A stretch of DNA of 64,000 nt, taken from Colletotrichum lupini (Eukaryota > Ascomycota > Sordariomycetes > Glomerellales > Glomerellaceae). The DNA is taken from NCBI RefSeq assembly GCF_023278565.1, contig NC_064676.1:3410001-3474000 (forward strand), read 5' to 3'. Below the pieces are notes generated by a model. That model saw only the letters and a program-made list of their open reading frames with translations. It did no database searches and had not been told where the DNA came from. Made by a program: the position numbers and the translations under genes. Positions 37,801-50,416 of this stretch are shown here, one piece after another. Position 1 is the stretch's first letter, and every line of letters starts with the position of its first letter.

Positions 37801-40110
37801 TTAGCTAAAGGTCGCTTTTACCTCGGTAACCGTACTTATATATTAGAACTTATAACGTATTATATAAGTAAAGACTAACGCTTTAGTTAAAGCTATTATA
37901 ATAATTTTGTTATAATAAGTTAATAAAAAATAATAACCCGTTACTTATTAATTACGGAAGCTTATAGATATAGAGTAGTAATAAGCTATAGGTTAATAAG
38001 AACTACTTATTATAATAAAAGGGCTAGAGTACTAGGCTTATTATTTTTAAGGCCTTTTATAAAAGTTTATAGTCCTAACGGATTACTAAGTACTTAAGGG
38101 AGTAATCGGCGTACCGGTGCGGGACCTTTAGGAAAGGCTCGCGAAGTAAGTATATAAATTATTAATATTTAACTTTAATTTAGAATACTAGCTAAGAAAA
38201 ACGAACCTAGTAGACGGTCTATTTAAAAAGCTAAATTATATAAAAGAGGAAGTGCTTTATAAAGACGTCCTCCCTACGCTAGCTTAGAAGCTACGTTTTA
38301 TTAGCGAACTACTACTTAACGTTTAATAAAGGATAATTAGCTTAAAAAGATAAAATAATATTACTAAGGTATACGTTTAAATAGTTAAGGCCTCTTTTTA
38401 TAATCCTAATTAAATATCGGCTAGCTCTAGGGACGGGGAATCCTCTCTCTTATATTAATAACGTATTATAGGGCGTATTAATAAAATAGTAATAGTTACT
38501 ACTATAATAACTTAAAATAAAAAAGTAAGAGAGTTATTAATAAATACTCGTTAATAGTTTAGTAAAAATAAAAAGGAGTCGGATAGAGCTAGGGTTATTA
38601 TATTAAAATAATATATCCTACGCCCCGTTATAAAAGAGCTTATAAAAAGTAAAACGGTATTTACTTTTTACTTTTTATTAAAAATTAAAGAGCTTATTAA
38701 AGGACTATAAGTTAAAAACGAGTTTTATATATTATAATTAATAAGAGTTCGTATTATGGCTAGCGAGCTAAGAATATATTTACTTAATAAATAGGGTATA
38801 CTATTTTTTAAAAAAAGACTTATTATTTTTTAAATAAAGTCTCTTTAAATAGAAATCCTTTATTAATATTATAATAATTATAGGGTAGGTTATATAGGAG
38901 CTACGAAAACTCTCGAGCTAATTTAAAAGAAGTTTTATTAAGAAAATATTTAATAAGATATTTAAAAATACGTTAAGAATTATAAGTATTATTTAGGAGT
39001 TATAACCCTAAGATATAAGCCGTACGGGTAGCTATAATTATTATTACTACCCTTATACTTATTTTAAAAAATATTTATAAACTTTATTATAGGGCTATTA
39101 CTAAGCGCTCGTAATAACGGCGCAAAGTATAATAATATCGTAATTATTATTTATTATATAATAAAGTTTACGAAGTTCTTACTTATTATTAAGATATTTA
39201 ACGTAGTATAAATAGTAAGTATCTTATACTAAGAGGTCGAATATAAGTTCGGTATACCTAAAGGTATTATTATAAATAGAGATAAGCTTTTTATAAGCGT
39301 ATTTTAAAAAGAGTTTATTAAGGAATAGGTAATATATTATTAACTATTTACTATATACTATTTATAAATAAATAGCTAAATAGAGCGAACTTATTAAATA
39401 TTAAAAAAGTATTTAAAGATTTACGCCGAGGGCTCGCTAAATAAATAAGTAGCGTAGCTAAAAGAGGCCGAGTTTATATATAATAATAGTTAATATTTTA
39501 TTATAAAAGTATCCCTATATATAATATCATATAGCTACTACCCTAAGTATATTAAATATATATTTAATTATAAGGCTATAATCTAGGGGGTTTAGAAAAG
39601 GGTTTAAAAAATTAAAGAAATTAAGGCCTAGGCTACGCGAGCATAGGCATAAGCTTTTAAAAACTAAATAGCTTATTATAATAAAAAATATACCCTAAAG
39701 GAGTTTAATTATAGAGAGGTCGTTAGCTTATTAATAAAGAATATGCGATTTAAAAATAATAAACTAGCGCTAAGATATATTAAAGTAGTAATAACTAAAA
39801 AAGTAGGGAAATAGGCTTATTAAGTATATTTACTAAAGTAGTATTAAAGAATATATCATATTTTCCTAATTTCTTAGCTTAAGCTATAGGGAAATTACTA
39901 AATAGTTAGTAACTAAATAGTAAATCTCCCGGAGTTAGAGGACGAGTAAAACGTTTAAAAAGTTAAAGAAATCGTTACGATATAAAATAAAAGAAAAAAC
40001 TTATAATATCTCGTTAAATAAGCTAAGTAGCTTACTAAGTATAATATATAAGAGCTTATTAAGTATCTTAAAGGGGTAGTGGAAATAGTTAACAAATTCG
40101 AATACTATAA
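34900..40110 (+). pseudogene. Gag-pol of A copy 3, with C-terminal chromodomain, RIP-degraded
   Basis: Best place to read family A. A zinc-knuckle remnant lies at about 36131-36172, where a C-x2-C-x4-H-x4-C pattern shows as Y, Y, Y, Y. A protease-like block (SEIDIISTKLVTYLGLTPA) is near 36430-36490. Reverse transcriptase blocks follow: IPILFVLKK-like near 37070, LRLYINYYGLNKVTIKN near 37110-37160, KIDIKNTYY near 37230, LTNAPATF near 37340 and YIND at 37418-37429 (YVDD with Asp to Asn). The integrase block for AYHPQTDGQTERT is near 39345-39385. The end is a chromodomain: ELEDE near 39935, YLVK near 39990 and a final VVEIVNKFE near 40090. Stops fall at Gln and Trp positions. This is the standard chromovirus architecture. 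Confidence 0.88.
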
Positions 40111-42570
40111 AAAAAGGGTATATATAAAATAGGATAATAAACGTTAAGTTCGTAATAAAAGGTCGCTAAAAATAAGTTAATTAATAATATACTATAGAAC
40201 CCTTTTTATTTAACCTAGCGTAATTTTTAAAAAAAAGATATAGTATTATAACTTTTAGTAATACGTTACTAAGAGATTATTAAGATCTAGCTACGTAGGG
40301 GGAGTAATTTATATAATATTAATAATAGTAGTAATAGCTCTAGCGTATACTTTTAAAGCTTAATAGTTAGTAATAATAGTCCGCTCGGTAAATAAGAAGC
40401 GGGGAGGCTTTATATACGTACTTAGCTAATTACTTAGAGTAAGGCTATTAACCTTATTAATATTATAATAAATAAGAGGGAGGCGGTTAAAGTTACGTAG
40501 AGTATTATATATATTAATAATAGTAGTTTATAGAGCGTTCGCTACTTAGTTACTATTAAAGGCTATAATAAGAGGTATAACGGGAGCTATAATAAGAAGT
40601 ATAATAGGAGCTATAATAAGAGGTATAACGGGAGCTATAATAAGAAGTATAACGGGAGCTATAATAAGAAATAAAGTAAGAAGTAAAGTAGGGGCCGTAA
40701 CGCTATTATTATTAATAATAAGTCGGGGACGGGGGACGTTATCCGAAGTAACGCTCTTATAGTCTTAGTTAAACTAAAGGACCTTAGTAATATTAATATT
40801 CGTAAGGAACTTAATAACGTCGAACTACTTATTATAACCCGTAGCTTTAATTTTAATAAAAGTAATAGCTTTATTAAGCTATTATAAAGCCTTTACTTAG
40901 AGCGGGAGGAGCGTAATATTAGTTTTATTAAGATTTAAAATAATATAACTAAGGGCTAGGGTACCCTCGTTTATATTAAAAAGAGCGTTATAAGTAGGGG
41001 TTAGTAAATCATTAATATTAAAGTAGTAGCGCTTATTATAATATTAAAAAAGAGAATTTTTTAAGTCGTTACTAAGCTTTTTAAATTTAGTATCCTCGTA
41101 CTAAGACTTATTAAACTTAAACTTAAAGTCGTCCTGTTCGTTATTATTATTAAGAATATAGTTAATAATAAGAGTACGCTTTTTAATAAGAGTCCGAGTC
41201 TCGGGACTATAAAAAATAGGGGTAGCGCTATATATAATAATAATATAAATAAGTACTTTATTTATTAAGAACTTAGCGACGCGTTTATAAAAAATAAGGA
41301 AAATAAGAAACTCTTAAATATATATAATAATAACGCCCTTAGGAGTCTTTTTATAATACTAAGCTAGAGCGTTAAGATTATTTTATAAAGCGGTTATATA
41401 GCTATTATTACGAAAATAAGCCGGTTAAAAACGACTAAAATAAGAAATAATCTTAGTCTTATTATTAATATTAAAGATATTAGCTTAAGAAGAGAAATCT
41501 AAGTTAATAAGAAGAAAATTCGCTAAACGATTACTAACGACTTATTATAATTAAGATTAATAAGTTTAAATACTTATAGTTAGTAGCGAGCTCCTAGAGA
41601 GTAGCCTATTTAAAATAGACCTTTTTTACCTTACTACCCGCTAACGGGTTAGTAATATAAATAGCTATTTTTTCTTATATACTAGTAATATAACTAAAAA
41701 TATAAAGAACGTAGCTACGCTTATAAAAATTAAGGCTACCCTACTCCTTAGTATTATAAAACTTTATAAGGGTATTTTAAATAAACTAAGTAGCGCTATA
41801 TAGCTCCTTGGGAACTTAAAAAACATCGTTAGCTAATATTTTAATAACGGATTAGCGAGGACTTAACGATTTATAATAAAATACTTCTTCTTATTAATTT
41901 AATAAATAATATACTTAGCGATATAAGCGCTAGTAATATAAATAAGCTCGTTAATATTATAATATAGACTAGCTAAGTAGCGTATATAGGGAGTATTACT
42001 ACGGAGACTATAAAAGCCCTTTTTAGGATTATATTCTATATTAAGTATATCCTAAATACGCGAAATAATAAATATTTTGGTAAATATTTAGCGATAGTAT
42101 AGCGAGAGAGTTATAATTAAAAAACGATATAAAATTAGAATATTATAAAAAAAAAAGTATAGTTATATAAGAAAGAATTTATAAAACGGTTACTAAATAA
42201 AAAGAGAGAAGAAAAAGTAAATACGCAACTAATAACGGACGAAAAATCTTTTATTATAATTAATAGCTTAGTAATAATAATAACTGCGAGGTTAGGTAGG
42301 CTCTTATATATTATAATAGTTAAAATACTTTACTACGAATATATATTACTAACTTAATAACTAGTCGGCGCGCTATTACTAAATAATAATAATAAAGTAT
42401 TTGTTAAATAAAGAGATAGGAGTAATACCTTATTCTTAAGTAAGAAAGGATATTATTAACGCTTTACGGAATTTATTACGAATAACGACGTTAATAGTTT
42501 TATTATTAGTATTAAAAAAAGATATTACGTAATAACTTTAGGGACTAAAGTTACGTAAGGGGGGAGTAAT
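40110..42570. other. Extra 2.45-kb segment of A (copy 3)
   Basis: Same extra segment as in copies 1 and 2, lying after the chromodomain and ending at the polypurine tract. It includes the 24-bp minisatellite. Several frames on either strand are open apart from TAA/TAG codons, so coding strand and product remain undecided. Confidence 0.5.
40561..40677. repeat. 24-bp minisatellite in A copy 3 (about 5 units)
   Basis: Units of GGGAGCTATAATAAGAAGTA plus TAAC in tandem with C/T or G/A variation. Period 24 bp, a multiple of three. Confidence 0.88.
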
Positions 42571-42760
42571 TATAATAAATTTAAAATATAGTTAGTAATA
42601 AAATACTAATAACTTAGTAACCGGTATACGGATCTTATTATAAAAGAACTTTTTAAAAAATAGAGCCCTTACGAAGGACTCTATAAGCTTTAGTCTTATA
42701 ATATACTTATACTTATATTATAGCCTCGCTAGTTAAGTGCTTATAGCCTAATCTCTTATA
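42571..42760 (+). repeat. 3' LTR of A copy 3 (190 bp)
   Basis: Follows the polypurine tract and matches the 5' LTR over its full length. GTGC near its outer end survived RIP. Confidence 0.94.
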
Positions 42761-42765
42761 TATTA

Positions 42766-45700
42766 GCGCGATCTTTTATAACGCCTAGAATTACCCTTTT
42801 CCTCTAGTTAACTATTATAATACCCTAGTATTTAAAATAATCCTATAAAAAGCGTCTAGGCCGTACCTTTCGCTTATATAAAATACCTATACGAGCTTAG
42901 TATTCAAGGGATCTAAGTAATATAAAAAGGACCCTTATAGTTACCCCTAGATTTACTTAGTACTATATTCCTTTTCTTTAAATATTAAAAAAGACAGCGT
43001 CTTCTCCTTAATTATTAAAAAAATAAGCTTTAGCCCTATTAAATTCGCCCTTTTAGCCGCCTCTATATCCGTCGTTTAAGGGACCTTCCCTTACTATCCA
43101 TAAATAAAAGCCTACTTATTAAGAGCTTTTACTACTCTCTATTCGTTTAGCCTTATATATTTTCTAAAGGCTAACGGGGTAAAAAAAGAGTAGTTAATAT
43201 CGTCGATTTCGTTATAATCTAATTTATTAATATAAGAGGTAAGATCTTCCTTATTTTCTAAATCTCTTATAAGGGGTATATACTTTAAGCTATTACTTTA
43301 ACTACTATTACTAGGTTCCGTACCCCTAGATCTACCCTTATATATAATAAAAAATTAATTAAACTAACGAGGGCTAGTTTTACCGTTTACTACCCTCGAC
43401 TTTTTATACTATTTATATAATTTAATACGCTCTTCCTCAGAGTAGTTACTTAACTAATATCTATCTTTTTTATAAATATAATATTACTTTTTCTATTACC
43501 CTATTTATAAATTAAATCTTTACTTATTCGACGAGTCTAGGCCTCCTTATTAGTAATTACTATATCTAGCCTCTTTTCCTTTCTTATTATACGTTTAATT
43601 AACTTAATATTATTAATAAGGGCCGTCGTATACCTAGAGGTAAGTTTAGTACGGTATTCTTACCTTAATATTAAAACTAGATCTTAGCTTCGAGTAGAGC
43701 GTCTCGTAGTTTTTAAGTACTTAGTATAATATTATTTTTACTTTTAATATATACTAAATTATAATATAGAGATATCTGACTTTTTACTCGTTTATCCTCT
43801 TATTTAGCTAGGTTTTCGCTAGCTTATCGATTCGATCGATAAGCTCTTCGAGGATCTTTACTCGCAATTTACCCTCTATTATCCTAGTTATAAATATAAA
43901 AAAAATCGCTCGTAGCTTAAATAAGAGCTCTAGGTTCCTATTATAAGTCTCGAAGTAGCTTCGGATTACGTTAATTATACTAAAAAAGTCGTTTCGATCG
44001 AGATTATATACCGCTTTATAATAATAATTAGAGGCTTTGCTTATAAGTATAATATTAATTACTAAATAATACTAATATTCCCTAATTCCGACTTTTTTAT
44101 AATAATTATAAAATATCGTTAGGGTTTTTTATAAGACCTTATACTTCCCCCTAGAGTATAATTTCTCTTTTAAGAAGATCTTTTTAAAGTCTATAAATTA
44201 CTTCGTATTTACTATTAGATTTTTAATATTTATATACGATCCTTACGTCGCTACGTATTATTAGTAACTTCGGGTCGTCTACTTCTTTTCTTATTAGCCG
44301 ATCGTTACCGAATTTCGCATTAATAGCGGTAACGAGTTATAAATTAAAATAGGTAGAATTATTAATTATCGTACTTTTAGTACTATATTTTACCCCGGTA
44401 TATCCTTTTATAACAATAGATTTCTATTAGTAATTATAGGGAAGAAATCTAGGTCGTTTACTTTTTTTTTAAATTTATTAAAGCGATTATACGCTCTATT
44501 AACCTATACCTAGTTCTATAGCACGAATTCCTTTTTTATAATTATTGCTATTAGTATTTTATATAGTTCTTACGATTATAATTACGCTAATAATACCCCT
44601 CGCCCGTAGAAGAATTTATTAACTACTTTTGCAATTCTTAAGCTTATACTTACGAACTATTTATTTAGCTAATAGCTAAGGTCGTTTACGATCTCGTAAA
44701 ATAGGGGTTACCCCTATAGCCCCTTTTTTTTATAAACCTTAGTTAAATAGATTAATACCGCGTTAATTTACTTACTATTAGGCTAATTTATAATTCTATA
44801 TATCTATATCCCCTAATAATCCGGGTTAATATTTACCTATTTATAAGGGATTAAGATTCTATCTAAAATCGGGTTTCGTCTTTTTTTTCCTTACCCTAAC
44901 TCGCTAAGGGTCGTACTCTAGCTTATACCCGTATTAGCGGTTATTAGCGTATTTAATTTTGATAAGGATATATCTAATCCGCGCGCTAATTATAATAAAT
45001 CCGTACTTTTACTACCTAACGAATTTATTAAAGTTTAAGAGATTCTTACTTCTTCTTACCGTCTTACTATTACTCTTATTTTTACTATTTTTAATAATTA
45101 CTACTACCTTTTTAAATCGTTAGCTATTATACTTACTAAGATCCTCCTTTTCGTCTAGTATAAAAGGGTAGGTTTTAGTAGTTCTTTTTAATAATAATAA
45201 TAGTAGACGTTTATATTATTATAAAAAGATATAATAATTAGTCTCGGGATCTTTATTAATTACTAATTTCTACTATCCCGTATATTTCTAGCCTCCTAAG
45301 CCTCGTACTCTCTATAATTTCTAAATAGCTTTCTTAGTTAATTTCTTAAAATTAGTAATCTCGCGCCGGGAGCTAGTATAAAAAAAGAAGCCCTTTAGTA
45401 GTTTTCTAAAGGATTCTTTTCTTTTCTCCTTAGATCCTCGTTTTTTTAGCCTTTTTTTAAGTTAATAATAACTCTAGCGGGAGGTTATAAGACTACTTTA
45501 GGGTAGCCGCCTTTTTCTTAAGTTAATATCCGAGATCCGTAATACTCTTAATTTAATATTATTAAGACCTCTAAATCCCTTCTTCCCTCGTTAAACCGTC
45601 CCTTATATTATATTCTTAAGTAATACTCGGGAGGTAGTTAAGGGAGCTATAAAGAGGTTATTTAAATTATAAGCTTAAGGTTATATTTATAAGATTTTTA

Positions 45701-46227
45701 TAATAATAGACTTTTCTATATACTATAAATCTCTTAGCTTAATAACTCCTATAGGGTTACTTTTATTACTAAATAAAAATATTTACGTTTAGAAATCCTA
45801 TTTTTTAATCGCGCGGTGCTCTTTTATATTATATTATTAAGCTCGTTCGTTACGCTAATTAATTAAGTAAGTAGTCGTTACGTAGGTATTTCTTTTTACT
45901 AATTTAACTAGTTAATCTTTAATTATAGGCCGGCTATAGAAAAGTCGTTTAGTAAAAAAGCTACTTAGGGCAATAATAAAAGGCTAGTTACTTAAGTAGT
46001 TCCGTTAATTAACGTAGTTTAACGTAATAAACGTCGACCTCTCGTAAGTAATAAAGGGCTATAATTACTTAATTCCGTACGGTATTTAAAAATCGCCCCC
46101 TTTTTTATCTACTTTTATAAAGTTAATTAGTACGAATCTCTTATCCCGTATAGTATTAAAAAGTCGTCTTTTCTACGTAGCGAGATACCTTACTAATTTA
46201 TAATAATAGAATTTAATTACTAATTAG
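42766..46227 (-). pseudogene. 5' part of Copia B (gag and early pol), RIP-degraded
   Basis: Minus-strand continuation of B from its 5' LTR to the A3 insertion. By element order it holds gag and protease; I could not read specific motifs here. CpA/TpG are nearly absent. Confidence 0.55.
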
Positions 46228-46432
46228 TATTAGTATCCTTATTATAGGGTAATTAGTTTAAACCGTAGTTAACGAAGAGATTAATTAAACTATATAAATA
46301 TCTACGTAGTAGGTATAAAAAGGAGGTTCTAACCGTAGGTTAGGCTGGCTATAATAATCGTAAATAGGGCCCCCAATTGGCCCCTGCGCAGTCGGCTGTA
46401 TGCCGCGGTCGAATTGGACTTCTAATCTAACA
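46228..46432 (-). repeat. 5' LTR of B (205 bp)
   Basis: The outer end reads ...AATTGGACTTCTAATCTAACA and keeps CpA/TpG for about 80 bp. The inner start TG has become TA. Directly followed by AGAAC. Confidence 0.95.
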
Positions 46433-46437
46433 AGAAC
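46433..46437. repeat. AGAAC target-site duplication of B, right copy
   Basis: Directly follows the CA end of the right LTR and is identical to 31239-31243. Confidence 0.95.
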
Positions 46438-47038
46438 GTCATCCAGGCCATGAAACTATAAGCAGACACAAATACTGATCGCAGTTAGAAAGGAATCATA
46501 CGTAACCTCTAAGGTCTAATCATTCACAGCTCAAGGTAGTCAGTAAGGTACTTACCGATTAATGCCCAAAGACATCTCGAGTACCAGATACCATTACTGA
46601 GCCGGAGGAGAGAAAGGCCAATCGATACTTTCAGCAATGCCAAACCAGCGATGGAAGATATGATTGACTGGAAGAAGCTTGACTTTCTTATGATGACCAT
46701 ATTCTCGGCAGGGATGGTGAGTGTGTGCTTCCCAAGACCGTAAAAGGATTGCACTGAAAAGATTGTCATGCCTGCCATGGCACATAACTTCCAAAATCAA
46801 TATTTCTCAGCCCTTAGGATCCAAAATCGAACATAAGCAGACGTACCACAGATGCAATGGCGACGTAGTCGTCTCTCCCCATAAGCTTGACGACGGCGGC
46901 ACGGGTGTACACGCGGAGGCCAATGAAAAGCAGAGCAAGGGCGTGGAAGCCGCCAGTTACACCGACAATCATGGCGGTATTGCTCTCCTTAGCCCAATCC
47001 GGGTCAAGGGACGTGGTAGGTGGAGGAGCTGAAGACAT
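46433..47038 (-). pseudogene. Fung_rhodopsin-type membrane protein gene, 5' part (exons 1 to 3a)
   Basis: First half of the gene whose other half is at 30401-31243. Exon 1 is 47038-46847 (64 codons, ATG at 47038), exon 2 46787-46556, exon 3a 46474-46433; introns are 59 and 81 bp with GT...AG ends. The protein opens with a short polar N-terminus, then a first membrane helix (IVGVTGGFHALALLFIGLRV), the family motif RxxxVKLMGRDDYV, and later YGLGKHT and ALLKVSIGLSLLRL. Joining 3a to 3b through one AGAAC/GTTCT keeps the frame (VSAYSFMAWMTFFFYC, then the TAA codon, then PLEGYWD). Total 382 codons with the stop. This part has no lesion. The family includes PTH11-like receptors, but most members have no known ligand. 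Confidence 0.9.
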
Positions 47039-47278
47039 TATAGCCGGTTATAGCTGAACAAGACGTACATTGAGACCAGGCAGATGAGAAACGAATACAT
47101 AGATGATAGAGATATTGTGCCCGCATAGAAGAGCGAGTCATGGGTTCATATTCTGAATATTTACATGCAGCATGTTACAAAAAGTCTGCCATCTGTGAAC
47201 GCAGGAAGCAAAGCAGGATCCAAAAGCGTGCCACGGCCGTCTCACACCAAGCATTGGTGCGCGAAGTTGGAACTGAAC
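47039..47278. other. Upstream region of the rhodopsin-type gene, cut by element C
   Basis: 240 bp of unique, non-RIP sequence between the ATG of the rhodopsin-type gene and the target duplication of C. It would have held the 5' UTR and proximal promoter. No clear motif seen. Confidence 0.5.
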
Positions 47279-47283
47279 GGATG

Positions 47284-47493
47284 TGTTAATAGGTGTGCGA
47301 CACAGGGAAGAAGCTCACAGAGGCCAACTGCTATTAGGGTCTAAAAGAGGAATTACTAAAATCTACCCTTCCCTCGAGGTATACTACTAGCGCTCTATAT
47401 ATACCTAAGCTACTTTTTTATTACTTAGTCCCCCTCTTTATACCCCCCTAAGCTATCCTTTAATTAATAAGGCCTAATTAGTAAGGCTTAATA
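47284..47493 (-). repeat. 3' LTR of C (210 bp)
   Basis: Begins TGTTAATAGGTGTGCGACAC. Over the first ~57 bp every mismatch to the right LTR is C to T or G to A in the right copy; over the last ~90 bp the direction reverses. Confidence 0.95.
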
Positions 47494-47765
47494 GGGTACT
47501 CCCTCCTCTAGGCTTCGTTCTAAAGCCCGCTTATAGTTTATATATACTATATTAATCCCTTACTTAAGAAGTCCTTAGATATATAGTACGATAGTAAGTA
47601 TAAGTAGCGCCCGTTAGCCCGAGTATAGACCTTTTATTTTAAATAATAGCCCTATAATTCTATATTTAGGTTGCTCCTACTTATAGGCCGTCCTTATAAC
47701 TACTAGTACTTAGGCAGTCGTCGCCCCACTTTTATTTACTAATATTAACCCCTTTTTAAGCTATT

Positions 47766-47955
47766 TATAAGAGATTAGGCTATGAGTACTTAACTAGCGA
47801 GGCTATAATATAGGTATAGGTATATTATAAAACTAAAGCTTATAGAGTCCTTCGTAAAGGCTCTACTTTTTAAAAAGTTTTTTTATAATAAGATCCGTAT
47901 ACTAGTTACTAAGTTATCGGTATCCTATTACTAACTATATCTTAAATTTATTATA
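47766..47955 (-). repeat. 3' LTR of A copy 2 (190 bp)
   Basis: Matches 55666-55855. TGAGTAC near its outer edge survived RIP. Confidence 0.93.
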
Positions 47956-50416
47956 ATTACTCCCCCCTTATATAACTTTAGTCCTTAAAGTTATTACGTA
48001 ATATCTTTTTTTAATACTAATAATAAAGCTATTAACGTCGTTATTTATAATAGATTCCGTAAGGCGTTAATAATATCCTTTCTTACTTAGGAATAAAGTA
48101 TTACTCCTATCTCTTTATTTAACGAATACCTTATTATTATTATTTAGTAATAGCGCGCCGACTAGTTACTAAGTTAGTAATATATATTCGTAATAAAGTA
48201 TTCTAATTATCGTAATATATAAGAGCCTGCCTAACCTCGTAGTTATTATTATTACTAAGCTATTAATTATAATAAAAGATTTTTTATCCGTTACTAATCG
48301 CGTGTTTACTTTTTCTTTCCTCTTTCTATTTAGTAACCGTTCTACGAATTCTTTCCTATATAACTATACTTTTTTTCTTACGATATTCTAATTCCGTATC
48401 GTTTCTTAATTACGACTCTCTTACTATACTATTACTAAGTATCTACCGAAATATCTACTATTTTGCGTATTTAGGATATACTTAATATAGAGTATAATCT
48501 TAAAAAGGGCTTCTGTAGTCTCTGTAATAGTACTCCTTATATACGCTACTTAACTAGTTTATATCGTAATATTAACGAGCTTATTTATATTACCGGCGCT
48601 TACGTTACTAAGTATATTATTCATTAGATTAATAAGAAGAAGTGTTCTGCCGTAAGTCGTCGAGTCCTTACTAATCTATTACTAAAATATTAGCTAACGA
48701 TATCTCTTAAGTTCTTAAGGAGCTATATAGCGCCGCTTAGTTTACTTAGAATACCCTTATAAAGTTTTATAATATTAAGGAATAGGGTAGCCTTAACTCC
48801 TATAAACGCGGCCGCGTTCTTTATACTTTTAGTTATATTATTAATATATAAGAGAAAGTAGTTACTTATATTACTAACTTATTAATAAGTAATAAAGTAA
48901 AGAAGGTCTACTTTAAATAGGCTACTCTCTAAGAGCTCGCTACTAACTACGAGTATTTAAACTTATTAATCTTAATTATAGTAAGTCGTTAGTAATCGTT
49001 CGGCGAATTTTCTTCTTACTAACTTAGATTTCTCTTCTTAAGCTAGTATCCTTAATATTAATAATAAGACTAAGATTATCTCCTACCTTAGTCGCCTCTA
49101 GCTAGCTTATTTTTATAATAATAGCCGTATAACCGCTTTATAAAATAACCTTAACGCTCTAGCTTAGTACTATAAAGAGACTCCTAAGGGCGTTATTATT
49201 ATATATATTTAAGAGTTTCTTATTTTTTTTATTTTTTATAAACGTATTACTAAGTTCTTAATAAATAAGGTACTTATTTATATTATTATTATATATAATA
49301 CTACCCCTTTTTCCTATAGTCCCGAGACTCGGACTCTTATTAAAAAGCGTACTCTTATTACTAACTATATTTTTAATAATAACGACGAGCGGGACGACTT
49401 TAAGTTTAAGTTTAATAAGTCCTAGTACGAGGATACTAAATTTAAAAAGCTTAGTAATAACTTAGAGAATTCTTTTTTTTAGTATTATAATAAGCGCTAC
49501 TACTTTAATATTAATAACTCGCTAACCCCTACTTATAACGCTCTCTTTAGTATAGATAAGGGTGCCCTAGCCCTTAGTTATATTACTCTAAATTTTAATA
49601 AGGTTAGTATTATACTCCTTTCGCTCTAAATAAAAGCTTTATAACAGCTCGACGAGGCTATTACTTATATTAAAATTAAAGCCGCGGGTCGTAATAAGTA
49701 GTTCGATATTACTAAGTTTTTTATAAATATTAATATTACTAAGGTCCCTTAGCTTAACTAGGACTACGAGAGCGTCGCTTTAGATAACGTCCCCCGTCCC
49801 CGACCTATTATTAATAATAATAACGTTACGGCCCCTACTTTACCTCTTACTCTACTTCTTATTATAGCTCCCGTTATACTTCTTATTATAGCTCTTATTA
49901 TACTTCTTATTATAGCTCCTATTATACCTCTTATTATAGCTCTCGTTATACTTCTTATTATAGCTTCTAATGGTAACTAGGTAGTAAACGCTTTGCGAAT
50001 TACTATTATTAATATATATAATACTCTGCGCGACTTTAACTACCTCCCTCTTACTTATCGTAGTATTAATAAGGTTAACGGCTTTATTTTAAATAATTAG
50101 CTAAGTATGCGCACGAAGCCTCCCCGCTTTTTACTTACTAAGCGGACTACTATTACTAATTATTAAGTTTTAAAAATATATACTAAAGCCGCTACTACTA
50201 CTATTAATATTACGTAAGTTATTCCCCTTGCGTAGCTAGATCTTAGTAATCTCTTAGCGACGTATTACTAAGGGTTATAATACTATATCTTTTTCTTAAG
50301 AATTGCGCTAGGCTAAATAAAAAGGGTTCTATAATATATTATTAATTAACTTATTTTCGGCAACTTTTTACTACGAACTTAACGTTTATTATCTTATTTT
50401 ATATATACCCTTTTTT
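47956..50416. other. Extra 2.45-kb segment of A (copy 2)
   Basis: The least mutated of the three copies in places (for example GTCCCCCGTCCCCGACC at about 49789-49805). Plus-strand frames show long runs interrupted only by TAA/TAG. Product and strand undecided. Confidence 0.5.
49858..49972. repeat. 24-bp minisatellite in A copy 2 (four full units plus a partial)
   Basis: TCTTATTATAGCTCCCGTTA-type units in tandem. Two units more than copy 1, which accounts for 48 of the roughly 49 bp by which copy 1 is shorter. Confidence 0.88.

Larger units (their letters stand above)
34671..42760 (+). mobile_element. Chromovirus A, copy 3 (nested in Copia B)
   Basis: 8,090 bp, plus strand, with 190-bp LTRs at 34671-34860 and 42571-42760 and TATTA at 34666-34670 and 42761-42765. 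The polypurine tract AAGGGGGGAGTAAT lies directly before the right LTR. It is exactly as long as A copy 2 and runs the opposite way to copies 1 and 2. All frames are RIP-closed. The left LTR keeps TGGATTCGGGATGCGGCC near its outer edge. Confidence 0.95.
31244..46432 (-). mobile_element. Copia element B inserted in the rhodopsin-type gene, carrying A copy 3
   Basis: Ty1/copia retrotransposon on the minus strand, 15,189 bp including A copy 3 and about 7.1 kb without it. LTRs of 205 bp lie at 31244-31448 and 46228-46432, with an AGAAC duplication. A pyrimidine run next to the left LTR (31449 onward, TTAACTTTCTCTTTTTTTT) is the polypurine tract on the minus strand, so the left LTR is the 3' one. 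Copia-type integrase and reverse transcriptase motifs read on the minus strand. RIP has closed all frames. The outer ~80 bp of the right LTR still have CpA/TpG. Confidence 0.95.

Noticed and set aside
40561..40677. 24-bp tandem array as a CRISPR
   Set aside because: Units are directly adjacent with no spacers, in a eukaryotic retrotransposon.
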